Shown here: in pieces, positions 27,301 through 38,448 of the stretch
Position numbering within the stretch: position 1 is the first letter of the stretch
How the letters are laid out: every line of letters begins with the position of its first letter
Notes under the pieces: model-generated
Databases searched by the model: none
What the model saw: the letters and a program-made list of their open reading frames with translations, nothing else
What the model was told of the DNA's origin: nothing
Assembly (NCBI GenBank): GCA_002104945.1
Contig: MCFH01000020.1
Coordinates: 372,001-436,000 of the forward strand
Length of the DNA: 64,000 bases
DNA from: Piromyces finnis
Taxonomy: Eukaryota; Neocallimastigomycota; Neocallimastigomycetes; Neocallimastigales; Neocallimastigaceae
Direction: 5' to 3'
Made by a program: the position numbers and the translations under genes

Positions 27301-29755
27301 TCCGGAAATTGATGACTTATTGAAAAAAGCTGATATTCAATTTAGAAATAACAGAGGACTTTCTGAAATTTATGCCTTGGATATTATATTAGACTCAATT
27401 CTAAATATTATTATAATTTCAAGTAAAGAACTATTGAATATTAATATAGTTCCATTAGATGTTTGTGTTAAGTATATTCAAATGTTTAAAGATATTTTCG
27501 AAGATGAACTCTCTGGAAATATAATTGACGAAACCTATTTATTAAATTACATCAAACAAAGAAAAGAAAAAATTCATGAAATAATAAAAATAGATAATAA
27601 TTATATATATATAAGTTTTGCAAATGAAATAATGACTGATAAATATATACAAAAATTAGGGAATATAAATAATAAATTTAATGACAGTAATTTCAAATAT
27701 AATGTTGAACAATTAATACAAGCAATAAAAACACCAAAGATTTTAAAAGATAATCCATTAAAAGCATATATTAATAATTATATTACCTTCTTCCCAATAT
27801 ATAAAGATCTTTTCTATGATATCATTGAAATATTAATTCCGGAAGATGAAATGGCTTTAGATGTATTAGGATCAGTTATAATTAATAATTGTGATCATAA
27901 ATTTAATAAAAATTATTATCAATTCTTACTTCGTGCTTCTAATGGTATAGAATCATTTATTTTTAAAACATCAAATCATGAAAAGTTTTTTTCAAAAAAT
28001 GAAAATAATAATGTATTTATTGATCTATCTAAACTTGATAATGTAGATTATAAAAAGGAATTAAACAAAATTTTTGAAAATAATGAAGAAAATAAAAACG
28101 ATATTATTGTTATTTTACTTCTTATTTTCTTGATTTCATATGGAGAATACGATAAAAATAAAAATGAAATCTTATTATTATTGGAAGAAATCGAATTCTT
28201 TTTTGGTTATTTTACTGATATTGATTATTTACCATTAATATCAATTATCAAAGAATATAATAATGGTTTAAATTTACTAGAAGATGGATATAAACTCATT
28301 ACTTTTAAGCTTAATAATAAGGAAATGCAACCTAGTAATTTTGATTCTAAAGAAGATACTCTTCGAAACCTTTTAAATAATTTTATTTTTACTTTTAATA
28401 AATCATTAAAAGAAGAAAATATAAATGATTTTATGAAAGGGTATATTGAATATTTCCCTATTATTCAGAAATTAAAAGATAGTATAATACAATTATTACA
28501 ACCAGGTTATTACAACAGTGTAGAATATATTAACGCTAATTTAAAAAATTACATAACACAATTTGGTTTGAGTCTTTATGATTACTACACTAGCTGCTGT
28601 TCTAATAGTCTCGAAACTATTCTTGAACATGATAAAGATTTTTCATTCTATAAATTTAATGGACGCATCTACTGCAAATATAATCAAAAGTATAAGGAAA
28701 ATGAAATAAATAACATAAATAAAAAGCTTGATGATTCTATTGTTGCTATTGTCAAAGACTCATTACCAGAAGAAGAAGATTATAAGCGTTTAGAAAAATT
28801 TGAGAAGAAAATGAAAAAGATAATAATGAATGAAAAACAGTGGAAAAATTATGAATTAGAAGTACATCGTTTTGGTTCATCTAAAAATGGACTTTGGAGT
28901 AATCAAAGTGATATTGATTTATGTATTTTTGCTAATAATTCAAAAGGTCAATATATTGACATTAATATGCACAAAATTGCCCATGTTTTAAAAGTTAATG
29001 GTATGATAAATATAGAACCTATTATTCATACACGTATCCCAATTTGTAAATTTGAGGATCCAGAAACTGGCTTCAATTGTGATCTCAGTTGTAATAATCG
29101 TATTCCAATCTATAATTCTGAACTTATTGCTTGTTATATGAAATTTGATGAACGAGTTCGTGATATTGTTATGATTGTTAAAAAATGGGCAAAAGAACGC
29201 TGTATCAATAGTTCGAAAGACCGTACTTTTTCCAGTTATACTTTTGTACTCCTATGTATTGCTTATTTCCAAATAATTGATCCACCAGTTCTTCCAAATC
29301 TTCAAAATAAAATAGCTAATATTGATATGTTTGAAATTGACGTTAATGTTTCCAATAAATTACTTAATAAAAATTTATCAGGTTATTATCTTGAAAAAGT
29401 TAGATTTTATAATGACATTAAAAAAATAAGTCGATACTTTATTTCTAAAAATGAATCAAGTCGTAGAGAACTTTTACTGGGTCTTTTTAAGTTTTATGGT
29501 TGTGACTATCATTTCGAAGATGTTATATGTAACATTCGAGTCGATGGAAGTTTCGAAAAAGTTCATGATTACTTACATAATAATAAAGATTATATATTTG
29601 CCGTAAAAGATCCATTTATTAAAAAAAGAATAATTAATTGTAATTCTGGAGAAGATGAAAAGCGCCATATCATTAACGAATTTTATCGCGCTTATAACAT
29701 ATTAAAAAATACAAATGAATTAAATGCCATTTTTAAAAATGATGATATCGTTTAG
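24320..29755 (+). CDS. large Cid1/TUTase-type terminal nucleotidyltransferase with tandem-repeat linker
   Basis: A single 1811-codon frame. The C-terminal part is a DNA polymerase beta-like nucleotidyltransferase of the Cid1/PAPD (TUTase or non-canonical poly(A) polymerase) type: HRFGSSKNGLWSNQSDIDL with G1519-S1520 and D1531/D1533, third acidic residue D1588 in FNCDLS, then RDIVMIVKKWAKERC, SSYTFVLLCIAYFQI and a PAP-associated segment LLLGLFKFYGCDYHFEDVI (about 1720-1740). The order and residues suggest an active enzyme. Upstream are several similar helical modules opening with a YFP/FFP-like motif (about residues 110, 295, 1155, 1375), an Asp/Ser tract (about 530-560) and nine 28-38-residue tandem units (665-954). 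Whether it adds U or A cannot be told. It would act on RNA, probably in the cytoplasm. The start ATG follows an in-frame-free A-rich leader. Confidence 0.85.
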   Translation: MSANFRKAITGFCYTKNGEILITEKCLSIHEIKLRNKYSEISKKKVNLNSSNTYLNVKNNKITLKKKGEELIKKQIELYNKKLRFFFDFNLNGEFQTENKTTTFLANKLKYFPKFRNLIDFLMCYVQLKNSINEKVYIEDIENYLNNQKIFSKKISIYFKSLIRGYRSFFKSTLKSIFQISSNNKIQFSDRVTSSINNTKRKINEKSEKYKIMQIKLDLFNYLNKKKRNTISYEDVKMIIEKNNMKSNKDIIETVLNIKDNYFILDNNVYNVNMNIRNNIKEYDNNKSFISQCVWLHPYFEKCLVIIIDFLKMHELIGSTKITVESANNWLLNHYSLDDSEKEIMKTFLKECKDLNTFLSFDINSDIFKIVKENNTEYVILQADSLNKNKIELESLYQKHLLKNQPLILEPYNDNFLLLNYSYLSLKKSDWDDIESFTLEIFIIFFMACYKSFGVVCNSQFLLELIGKYKIPIKSLTINYLEELISKKKYIITHKIKISNSKNSSEEILRLCFDNISMIKIRSYTDDYSSDDDSDDYSDDYSDDDSDDDSDDKNDDENVLNDIEAKNESSKLDNNVTIENKEFTEKNDDDDNPINNNEFSQGNNESSSLNLNKTSSIINPKIELTQANYDNQNQGKALSLPSSPKSYLNSLVINNQAQHNSNLRQPPGLENQNAKSFPNSPKINFDVSAPNYQPQDYNDFYQPPPGFESQSIKDFPNLPKADFDVSAPSYQPQDYNYFYQPPPGFESQSIKDFPNLPKTDFDISAPSYQPQDHNDLYQPPGFESQSINGFPNSPKTDLNVSAPSYQPQDHNSFHQPLGFENQSINGFPNSPKTDLNVSAPSYQPLGFENQSINGFLNSPKTDLNVSAPSYQPLGFENQSIKSFPNSPKTDLNVSAPSYQPLGFENQSIKSFPNSPKTDLNVSAPSYQPLGFENQSIKSFPNSPKTDLNVSAPSYQPQNYPNNFEDDDFEDIFKDDDDDDSNESESNYENETYVNPEIDDLLKKADIQFRNNRGLSEIYALDIILDSILNIIIISSKELLNINIVPLDVCVKYIQMFKDIFEDELSGNIIDETYLLNYIKQRKEKIHEIIKIDNNYIYISFANEIMTDKYIQKLGNINNKFNDSNFKYNVEQLIQAIKTPKILKDNPLKAYINNYITFFPIYKDLFYDIIEILIPEDEMALDVLGSVIINNCDHKFNKNYYQFLLRASNGIESFIFKTSNHEKFFSKNENNNVFIDLSKLDNVDYKKELNKIFENNEENKNDIIVILLLIFLISYGEYDKNKNEILLLLEEIEFFFGYFTDIDYLPLISIIKEYNNGLNLLEDGYKLITFKLNNKEMQPSNFDSKEDTLRNLLNNFIFTFNKSLKEENINDFMKGYIEYFPIIQKLKDSIIQLLQPGYYNSVEYINANLKNYITQFGLSLYDYYTSCCSNSLETILEHDKDFSFYKFNGRIYCKYNQKYKENEINNINKKLDDSIVAIVKDSLPEEEDYKRLEKFEKKMKKIIMNEKQWKNYELEVHRFGSSKNGLWSNQSDIDLCIFANNSKGQYIDINMHKIAHVLKVNGMINIEPIIHTRIPICKFEDPETGFNCDLSCNNRIPIYNSELIACYMKFDERVRDIVMIVKKWAKERCINSSKDRTFSSYTFVLLCIAYFQIIDPPVLPNLQNKIANIDMFEIDVNVSNKLLNKNLSGYYLEKVRFYNDIKKISRYFISKNESSRRELLLGLFKFYGCDYHFEDVICNIRVDGSFEKVHDYLHNNKDYIFAVKDPFIKKRIINCNSGEDEKRHIINEFYRAYNILKNTNELNAIFKNDDIV
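25890..25990 (+). repeat. Asp/Ser-rich codon repeat (GATGATAGC type)
   Basis: A run of GAT/AGC/TAT codons inside the nucleotidyltransferase gene encodes an acidic YSDDYSDDDSDD-like tract. It marks a disordered linker between the N-terminal modules and the tandem-unit region. It probably arose by replication slippage of a 9-12 base unit. Confidence 0.8.
26312..27181 (+). repeat. nine in-frame tandem units with PAM2-like and PPG[FL] motifs
   Basis: This 870-nt repeat encodes residues 665-954 of the nucleotidyltransferase. Units are 28, 38, 38, 37, 37, 28, 28, 28 and 28 residues. Each ends in a variant of [LF][ND][VI]SAP[SN]YQP and contains F[PL]N[SL]PK. Units 1-4 carry PPGL or PPGF; units 5-9 have PLGF instead. 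The last three units are almost identical in DNA. The LNxxAxx[Y]xP pattern resembles the PAM2 ligand of the poly(A)-binding-protein MLLE domain, with Tyr in place of the usual Phe, and PPG plus a hydrophobic residue is the GYF-domain ligand. The repeat is seen directly; binding is inferred. Confidence 0.9.
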
Positions 29756-30475
29756 AAATTAAATATATAAATCTAGTTTAATCCTTAATTATTTATTTAT
29801 TACTAAATATATTAATAAATATTCAATGAAGTCTAATCAGTTATAAACTATAAATATTTAGCATATTAATTAAAGATTAAAAATATACCAACAATAAAAA
29901 ATAATTAAAAAAAAAAAAAAAAAAAAAACTTTAAATATTTCTTTGTTCATATTTTTATAATTATTCTAATATCTTCTTATATATATTTTTTGTTTATTTA
30001 GTTGATGTTAAAATTTTTTTTATTCTATTCAAAAAAAGCAGAGTATATTTTCTAGATCATCATTTTATAATATAATAGTAATACAGAATAATTTCTTTTT
30101 AATGGCTCTATTAAATTTTTTTAAAAAAAAAAAAAAAAAAAAAAATTAGTTATAATAATGAGAATAATAATTTTATTAAAAAGACTATATATCATTAAAT
30201 TTTAAGACATATGAACCATATAAATAAAAAAATAACTATTTCCTAAAGCATGTACACATTATGTTTACAACACCTTTAATACATATTTGCATTTTTATGA
30301 CATGTATTTATTTATAAATATATAACGTAAATATATGTTTATAATTTTTCATAAAATTACCATATGATTTATAAAATCTAACCTTTAAAAAGGTTAGAAT
30401 TTATTGTTTAAAATTTTATTAGAAAAATTTATTCCATTTTTATTATTTGTAACAAACAACAACAACAACAACAAC

Positions 30476-30506
<31 letters not shown>

Positions 30507-32786
30507 TATTAAAATCTAAAAAACATTTTTAATTGCTTTTTAATAACTGAAATATTTTGTATTTTTTTTTTTTTTAAAAAAAAATATCTAGAATTTATTA
30601 ATTTTTATAATAAATTAAACTTTTAAATTTCGAAAAAAAAAACAATTAACATCAATTTTATAGATAAATTAAATATTAAATACGTTTTAAACATTTGTGA
30701 ATATTTAGTAGTATTTATAATATACAATTTATTGAACTATTCACAATATATTTTTGAAATATATTTCAATATTTATTGATAAAAAATATATAATGTAAAA
30801 AACAATATCTATATTTTTAAAATATTCAATAAAAGTGTATAAGAAAAAAAAAAATACTTTTATAATTTTATTGTTATGATATATATCATTTATTCTTAAA
30901 TATAATATATGCTCTGATGTACTAAAATTTATTTACAAAAAAAAAAAAAAGAGAATTCTTTTTAATATATTATAAAAATTTAATTTCTTAATATTTTTAA
31001 TAAGTAATGTGTGATTAAACATTAAATGAACGACAGTTTTCATGAAAATATGTATAATTAAACTTATTATTATTATAATATATACTTATTTGTAGATACA
31101 TTTATTATTAATATTTTAAATTTTTTAATGTTCATTTTTATAGTTATTTTTATATATAAAATAATTGAATGAATAATAATAGAATAAAATTTAAATTATA
31201 TATATATAAAGTTTATAAAATTCTTTTAAAAAAGAATTTAAAAGTTAAATACATTATTTTGTTATATATTATGATTAACTTGTATTATAAGTTGAAAATA
31301 TTATTAAATGCAATTAAAATGTTTTTACTAAATACATTTTCATTTAGAGTTATAATAAAAGTGTGATATATATAATTTATATTTCTTTTTTGTTTTTTTA
31401 TTTTTTAATTAGAAAACCTGATATATAATTAGAATTATAATATTAAAGATAGTATAATATTTCATTACTTGTAAAAAAAAATATTTTAAACGACAAAAAT
31501 TGTGTATTCAAAATATAAAAGTATTAAGAAAAAAAAATCAATTTAATAAGAAACACATATTAACTCCAAATAAGCCATTATCATAAGAAAATTGAATTAT
31601 TAAAAATTAACTATAATTATTTAAAGTATGCATTTTAAAATTAATATTATAAAAATTAAATACTAATCGTACTAAACAAGGTTGAGAAAATTTTAAAAAA
31701 ATCTTATTCTCTAATTAAAATTTAATTAATAATTTTAATTTTTTATTTTATATTATATTATACTACCTAAAACAAAGATTATAATTGTTTATTATCAAAT
31801 TAATTATTTTTTTTTTTTAAAGTGTTTCATATATAATAATTAAATGAATAATTAAAAGAATATAATCCTAATGTTTTTTAAATTTAAAGTTATATTGTTC
31901 TCTATATAATACATTTTTATTTTCTTTTTTAACAGAAATATATAGTTTGCTTTATTTTAAAAAATAAAAAAATATAAAAATAAATAAATATATATTTTTT
32001 CTTTTTTTCTTTTTTTTTTTTTTTTTAACAAGAATTGATATTTTTATTTAATAGTATATAAATTATATAAAGAAAAATACATTTTTTTCTCTAAAAAGAA
32101 AAACAAGAAAACAACAATATTCAGTAGTAGATATACAATTAGAAATTATAAAGAAATAATTATATATATATAATCTATATATCACTCAAGAGGATATAAG
32201 TTGATATAAATATTTTTCTTTCTGAGGAATATTATTATTTTGATGAGATATTAATATAAAATCCTGGGTAGAATTTTTTTTTTTTTTTTGAAATTCCATT
32301 ATAATAAGTAAATATATAATATTTCTTAATATTTTATTTCTTGTTATTATTAATAAGTAAAAGAATTGAATGAAAGAATACTATAAAAATATATTAAGTA
32401 AAAAAAGAATTTAATTTATTTTGAAATGAAGAAAAACAATTCAATTATTATTCATTTATAAATAATTAAATACGGCACTATATTATTAATCAATAATAAA
32501 ACAGTATAATCTTTTTAGAAATAAATATAGAACACTTAATACATAATCAAATATAAGTTACAATTAGAAATAAAACTTATTGTATTAAAAACAGAAAGTT
32601 TAAAAAATGTTTATATATTAAGAAATTTTAATTATTATAATTTTAATATTATATTATTGCTTTAGAGGGTTAGAGTTATGAAACAGTTATTTTAATTATT
32701 AAAATTTTTGAAATTTTAATATATAACACATTTTTATTAATTATTTGAAATAATAATATTTTTTTTATATCTAAAGTAATATTAAC

Positions 32787-32817
<31 letters not shown>

Positions 32818-32888
32818 TTTTTTTTTCTTTTGAATATTTAGTTTTATTTTATTTAATAGAAATTATAAATTAGTGTATATATAGGAAA
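29756..32888. other. 3.1-kb gene-free region
   Basis: Between the nucleotidyltransferase stop and the first CotH gene. It holds A and T homopolymers, a CAA run followed by an AAT run (about 30458-30502), and a short perfect hairpin with arms CTAACCTTT (30378-30386) and AAAGGTTAG (30389-30397). A 65-codon frame at 31169-31366 has only low-complexity Lys/Ile/Leu content and was not called. The last few hundred bases should contain the CotH promoter. Confidence 0.5.
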
Positions 32889-34873
32889 ATGAGTAGTGTA
32901 CTATTTTTGGCAGTCCTATTATTACATATAATAGGACAAATCTATGGTCGTGTTGTTAATTTTAATCTTTTAACTTTTGGTCAATCAGTTTCTGTAGTGT
33001 TTAAGGATAAAACACTAACAATGAAATTAATTGATAATTATTCACATGTACATTCAGTTACTGGAATTTGTCCAGATGATGATTTTGAGTATGTACTTTG
33101 TAATAAATACATATAATAATTTAATTTACAATTATTAATTATTTATTATAACAATAATAATTGTTATAATATATATAATATCATCTTTTTTTTTTATCAA
33201 ATTAAAGATATACTTATATTGTTGATGGATTTCCAGAAGGTTTTTCAAGAACTCTTCCAAGAGGTCAACTTACCACGCATATTGAATTCTTCCAAAGAAA
33301 AGATACTTTAAGTCCATTAAAAGGTATGGGTTATCCAGAAGATAAACCACTTTGGAACCGTTCAATTGGTAAAACATCAGTTTTTGATGATTCTTATATT
33401 CCAACAGTTATTATTGATGAAGGTTCAAGAGATTTCTTTATTACAGGTAATGATACTTGGACTTTAACTAGATTTACACTTGTTTTACAAGATGAAATTT
33501 TCACTGAAGAAAATGTTCCAACTAAAGCACAAAATCGTTATCAAGATAAATTCCAATGGAGAGTAAAACTTGAAAAGAAAATTCATAAAAGAAAAGTATT
33601 TAAGTTTAGAGCTAATCCAGCAGATCCAATCTTTTATCGTCAATCTCTTTATGGTGATATGGTAGCTGCTATTGGTAATCCAGTTCATAATCAAGTTATC
33701 GTTCGTGTTTATTTAAGTGATGGTACTCCAATTGGTTTATATTTAATGATTGAAGTTACCAGTTCCAATTCGTTTATAAAGTCTCAATTCTATGGTAATG
33801 AAGAAACCGGAAAAATAACAGTTCCAGAAACTGGTTTAGGTTATGCATTAGATTGTAGTACTGGTGCTGATTTTGTTTTAGGTGGTCCATTTTATGCATT
33901 CCAATATTCTGAAGGTGAAAATAATGAAAAAATTAAATATTTGACTGAAGCTATGCATAAATTAGATGTTACTAATGAAGAAGAAGTTAAGAAATTTAGT
34001 AGAGAATGGCTTGATTTAGATACATTCTTTAAAGCCCTTGCTTTGGAATATTTAACTGGTGACTGGGATTCCTACTGGATGTTAACTACTAATTTTGTTA
34101 TGTATGATGCTCCAGACGAATCTACTAGCAAAACATTCAAGTACTACTTTATTGATCAAGATTTTGATTTGACCTTTGGTATCGGTTTATCTGAAAAAGT
34201 TAATTTATATGGTGAAGCATTCCCAGCTCAATCTTATAAAACTTTAGTTGATCGTGTATGGAGTGTTGAAAAGTATGATGGTGCAAATAGAGAAGCCATT
34301 GACATTTTCTTAAGAGGTGGTGTTACTAAAAATATGTTTGAAAATCATTTAATTGATATTGTTAAACATGTTTTTAATCCAGTTGCTATTGGTCGTCGTT
34401 TGTCAGAATATAATCGACGTTATGCTAGTGAAGTTGAATGGGATTATAATATTGAACGTTTACACCTTGGAGCTGATCCAAACAAAACTAGATATGTATG
34501 GACAATGAATGATTATTATGAAAATATGGAATCCACACCAAAGGCAAGTGTTAAATGGGGTTTTATGCAATGGATTAGAACTCGTGCTCAAGCTGTTGCT
34601 GAAGAATTTGGATTTGAATGGGATGCTGAACCATTAGATCCAATTGTTAAACTTCCAGAAGAAAAAGATGATGGTGGTCAATCCTCTTCTAATTTAAATA
34701 ATTCAGGTAATAATATTGAAAATAAAGTTGATAAGGATGATGATAATTCTAAAGAAGATAATGATAATAATCAATCCGATCCTTCATCATCTTCTGCTAT
34801 AACGGTCAAGAATATTAATGCTACTTTTGTATTTATTATTTTAACTTCATTAATTCTTGGTTTCTTTATATAA
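32889..34873 (+). CDS. CotH-kinase family secreted protein, paralog 1 (2 exons)
   Basis: Exons 32889-33088 and 33208-34873 join after the GA of GAG/GAA (DDDFE then YTYIVDG) to give 621 aa. A signal peptide (MSSVLFLAVLLLHIIGQIYG) leads into the CotH domain. Kinase-like motifs are visible: KAQNRYQDKFQWRVKLEKKI, LEYLTGDWDSYWMLTTNF and FKYYFIDQDFDLTFG, with the D of GDWDSY, the N of TTNF and the DQDFD acidic pair in the order expected for the atypical CotH kinase fold. The C-terminus is Ser/Asn/Asp rich and ends in a hydrophobic stretch (ATFVFIILTSLILGFFI), suggesting a GPI-type or membrane anchor. CotH proteins occur in spore coats and on fungal surfaces, and in gut fungi some are linked to cellulosomes. 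No dockerin is visible here. It is tandem with the paralog at 38449. Confidence 0.9.
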
Positions 34874-35639
34874 ACATAATTATTTATCACAAATATAATA
34901 ATTCTTATTATAAAAAAAAAAAAAAAAGAAAAAAATATGATAATATTTAAAATAAATATTATATCTTAATCTTTTTATCAGTTATATTTTTTTTTTATTT
35001 ATTATCCTATAGTAAAACATAATATACCTTAATATATAAATTTTTATTTTTTTGTTAAAATAATATGAGGATTAATTAAAATATATATATATATTCAATT
35101 ATTTCTTTTTAATTATAATATTTTTTTATATAATTTTTATTTTGAATTATTTATATTTCTTCTTTTTTTTATATAACAACAAATATCTATAAAGTTTATT
35201 AATAATATTATAAAGTCTTTTTGTAATATATATATTTTACTAATTTTTTAATAAAGTTTTATTTTTAAAAATGAATAATGTAAAATGTAATTAAATTATA
35301 TATTTTCCCTATTTTAATTTTAATAGTTAAAAAGTGAATTTTTTATTAGTTACTATAAAAAAAATTATATAAAGTCAAATGTATTAATAAAAAAAATCTA
35401 GATTATTTAGAGTTTATTTTTTTTTTATCTTTAATTTGTTATTCCATTTTTACATTATTCATTTTTTTTTTTTTATTGTTACAAGTAGATTTGTGGTTAT
35501 AAAAATGTTACATGTTACCAATGCCTATATTTCTATATATATACATATAATTTTATTCTGCAAATTAAAATTCAAATAAAAATTGAAAAACCAATAACAT
35601 TTGATGTTACATATTTTTGAATTATTCTCGTATTATTAT
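34874..35639. other. spacer between CotH paralog 1 and LINE fragment
   Basis: AT-rich, with poly-A and poly-T runs and a short ATT run just before the LINE-like coding sequence starts (about 35631-35647). It likely holds the CotH 3' UTR. The 5' breakpoint of the LINE cannot be fixed more precisely than near this ATT run. Confidence 0.45.
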
Positions 35640-37133
35640 TATTATTTACAAGGTTTTGAAAGGACTTTTTTCAGTCAGTAAATTCTTAAGAAATCCTAAT
35701 ATTCCTATTCCCTTCAAAAAGCTAGTACTTAACTCACAAGTGATTAGCAGAGTTTCATACTTTGCACCATTACTTGGATCCAACAAAGCTAGGTCTAGGA
35801 TTGCTCAGAAGCATGTTAACAAAGGAGTACGATGGGTTGCCGAGTTCATAAAGCTGTATCGTTTATATCTTTATACTCTATCAAAAAAGATTTGAATATT
35901 CCTCCATTGTCAGCCAAATGTGCATTAGCTCAGGTTAGATGTTTTAACAAATGGAAAAACTCAAATTGTATTATCTCACACCTTGTCAATTACATTCCTA
36001 AATTTAGAAAATACACGTGGTGCAAATCAAGCAGGACACTTGATAAAAAATTAAAGAAGCATGGAGATGTTAAAGCAGTTAAAAACTTTTATTGGAAAGA
36101 TCTCAAAGGGAATTCAATCAAAGCGCAATATTATGATGATAATAAATTTATTGAAACTAAAGATTTTATTAAATTATGTTATGAGTACCCAGAGTTTGCC
36201 TATGGCTTCTACTGGCTATTGAAAGCAAGAAGCGGATACAAGTTGGATGCTAGAGTTGCCAAAGCTGCTAAATTTGTTGATCCAGTTTGTCCTAACTACT
36301 GTCCATGTTGCAAGTGTGGAGATCAAAGTATTAAACATTGGTTATTAGATTGTCCAACATTTAGAGATATCCGTATTAAACATTATGATTCTATAGTCCA
36401 TCTATTAAATTTTTTCAGTCAACGTAATTCCAATAGTCCTATCAATAATAATGAAAATGTTAATATCAGTAGAAATAGCAATAACAGTAATAGTAATAGT
36501 AACAATAGTAATAATAACAATAGTAGTAATAGTAATAATAACAATAGTAATAATAACAATAGTAGTAATAGAAATAATAATATTAGTAATGATAGCAATA
36601 GTGATGATAATAATTCTAATTTAGATAGTAATTTAGTTAATGATAGTAATAGTTCTAATAATCCGGTGAATATTAATGTGTATGATTATTCTAGTGTGTG
36701 CAGTAAAATATTTAAATTCCTTCTTGGGGGAAGAAGTTTTAACAATATTAATTACAATTCAAGGGAATGGAAAGAACTTTGTAAGCGTCAGATTCAATCT
36801 GGTACTAATGAAGGAACACCATTCTTGACGGTAACCGCGGAACTTCTAACCAAAATCATGCCTTTTGCTATTGGCCAGCAATGGTCAATGTTCAAAAGGT
36901 TTGAAGCAACATCCAAGAGCGTCAATGCTGAAGAAACAGTAAGACAGGCCAGGAGGGCCAGCGCAACCAATGGAGATCATAATTTTGTTCCATGACAAAA
37001 TTTCGATCTTTGGCTCGGTGTCCCATTGGAAGTCAAATACAATTATTATACTTTAGTATGATAGTGGCTTTCTTACTTTAATTAAAATTACTAGAATACA
37101 TTATACCCAATTTTTATTCATTTGTGTTTAATT
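35640..37133 (+). mobile_element. 5'-truncated, frameshifted LINE (non-LTR retrotransposon) 3' part
   Basis: Two overlapping frames (about 35650-35850, then 35850-36995) together read like the C-terminal part of a LINE reverse-transcriptase polyprotein. They contain KFLRNPNIPIPFKKLVLNSQ, VISRVSYFAPLLG and GVRWVA, then after a frame change KAVSFISLYSIKKDLNIPPL, and a CCHC-type zinc-knuckle region CPCCKCGDQSIKHWLLDCP. The catalytic YxDD region and everything upstream are missing, so the copy is dead. An Asn/Ser-rich tract from AAT/AGT repeats (about 36425-36660) interrupts the C-terminus. The protein ends in GDHNFVP at 36995, followed by about 140 bases of 3' tail. Codon use is visibly more GC-rich than in neighbouring genes. 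The 3' tail recurs at 41063-41282. Confidence 0.8.
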
Positions 37134-38448
37134 AAACATATTTTTTTTTTATTTTTATTTTTATTTTTAATTTTTTTATTACATGTATTATAATTTTAAT
37201 TAAATTAATAATAAAGTTTAAAATATTTGATGCCGTTAAAAAAAAAAAAAAAAAAAAAATATTATTATTATTTTTTGTAACACCAAATTATAATTAACAA
37301 CTTTAATACAACCATAGAAGAAAAATAAGAAATATTAATAATAATAATAATAATAATAAAAAACTTTATTCAAAAACATAGTTCATTATAAATAATTAGA
37401 GAGTTGTATATTTTATAATTTTTATTTTGGTGATATTTCTTATTTGTTATGTAAATTCATTCATATTCTTTTAAATCTCATTTACTTTAACATAGATTTA
37501 TGTTTCTAAACATAAATTTATTATCAAATACATAAAAATATGTTTTTTATAATTTTTACAATACATTTTATGATAAAAGAAAAGTTTATTTTCTTTTAAT
37601 TAAAGTTTTTTTTTTAATTTATAGCTTTTATTAAAAAATTAAATTTTAATATATAAATTAAATTAATTTATATTAGTGACATTTCCAGAAAAGATAAAAG
37701 TCCAGAAGTATTTCTTGATAAATGTACTAGTCATACATTGATTCTATATATTGTAGTATAATGAAATAATATAATAATTAAATTAACTTTTATTTTAATA
37801 AAAAATATTAAATAGAATAATAATAATTAATTTTTGATTCATAGAGTTTAATAATAATTTTATTTAAATTTAATCATTATTTTAAAATTTTAATATTAAA
37901 CCATTTGATTGTATTAAATTTCATAAGATTTCAAAAGATTCCTATTGATTTATATAAAAACTAAAAATTTGTAGTTTTTTTTTTTTTTTTTTTTTTTAAA
38001 ATATTGAAATATAAAGAAAACAGAACAAAATAAAAAATTATTATATATATGTGAATGTATATAAACTAAAATAAAAAAAAAATAATATTATTAATAAAAA
38101 AGTTTAAAAAAAAAATAAAAATAATTAAAAAAGAAAAAGAGTAGAAAAGACAAAAAATTTTAAAATTCATATAATACTTAATGAAGAATATATAATATAT
38201 AATAAAATAGTATATTATTATTCAAGAAAATTTAAAAGAAAGCATATAAAATAATAAAAATTTAAAACATTTATAGTATTAATAAATCATATATTTTTAA
38301 CAATTTCTAAATCCATTTTGTAATAAAGTAAGAAATATATATTTTAAAAAATTATTAAATTTAATTTAGTAATTTTATACAATTTTTAAATTGACTTTTA
38401 ATAATTATTAAAAAGTTAACTTTTACAAATAAATATATAAAGTATAAA
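37134..38448. other. AT-rich spacer upstream of CotH paralog 2
   Basis: Holds a poly-A run at about 37239-37259, an AAT run near 37335-37359, a poly-T run at about 37977-37997 and otherwise featureless AT-rich DNA. It should include the promoter of CotH paralog 2. No gene was seen. Confidence 0.5.

Noticed and set aside
31169-31366. 65-codon plus-strand frame
   Set aside because: Only Lys/Ile/Leu/Tyr codons expected from AT-rich DNA; no motif and no splice context.
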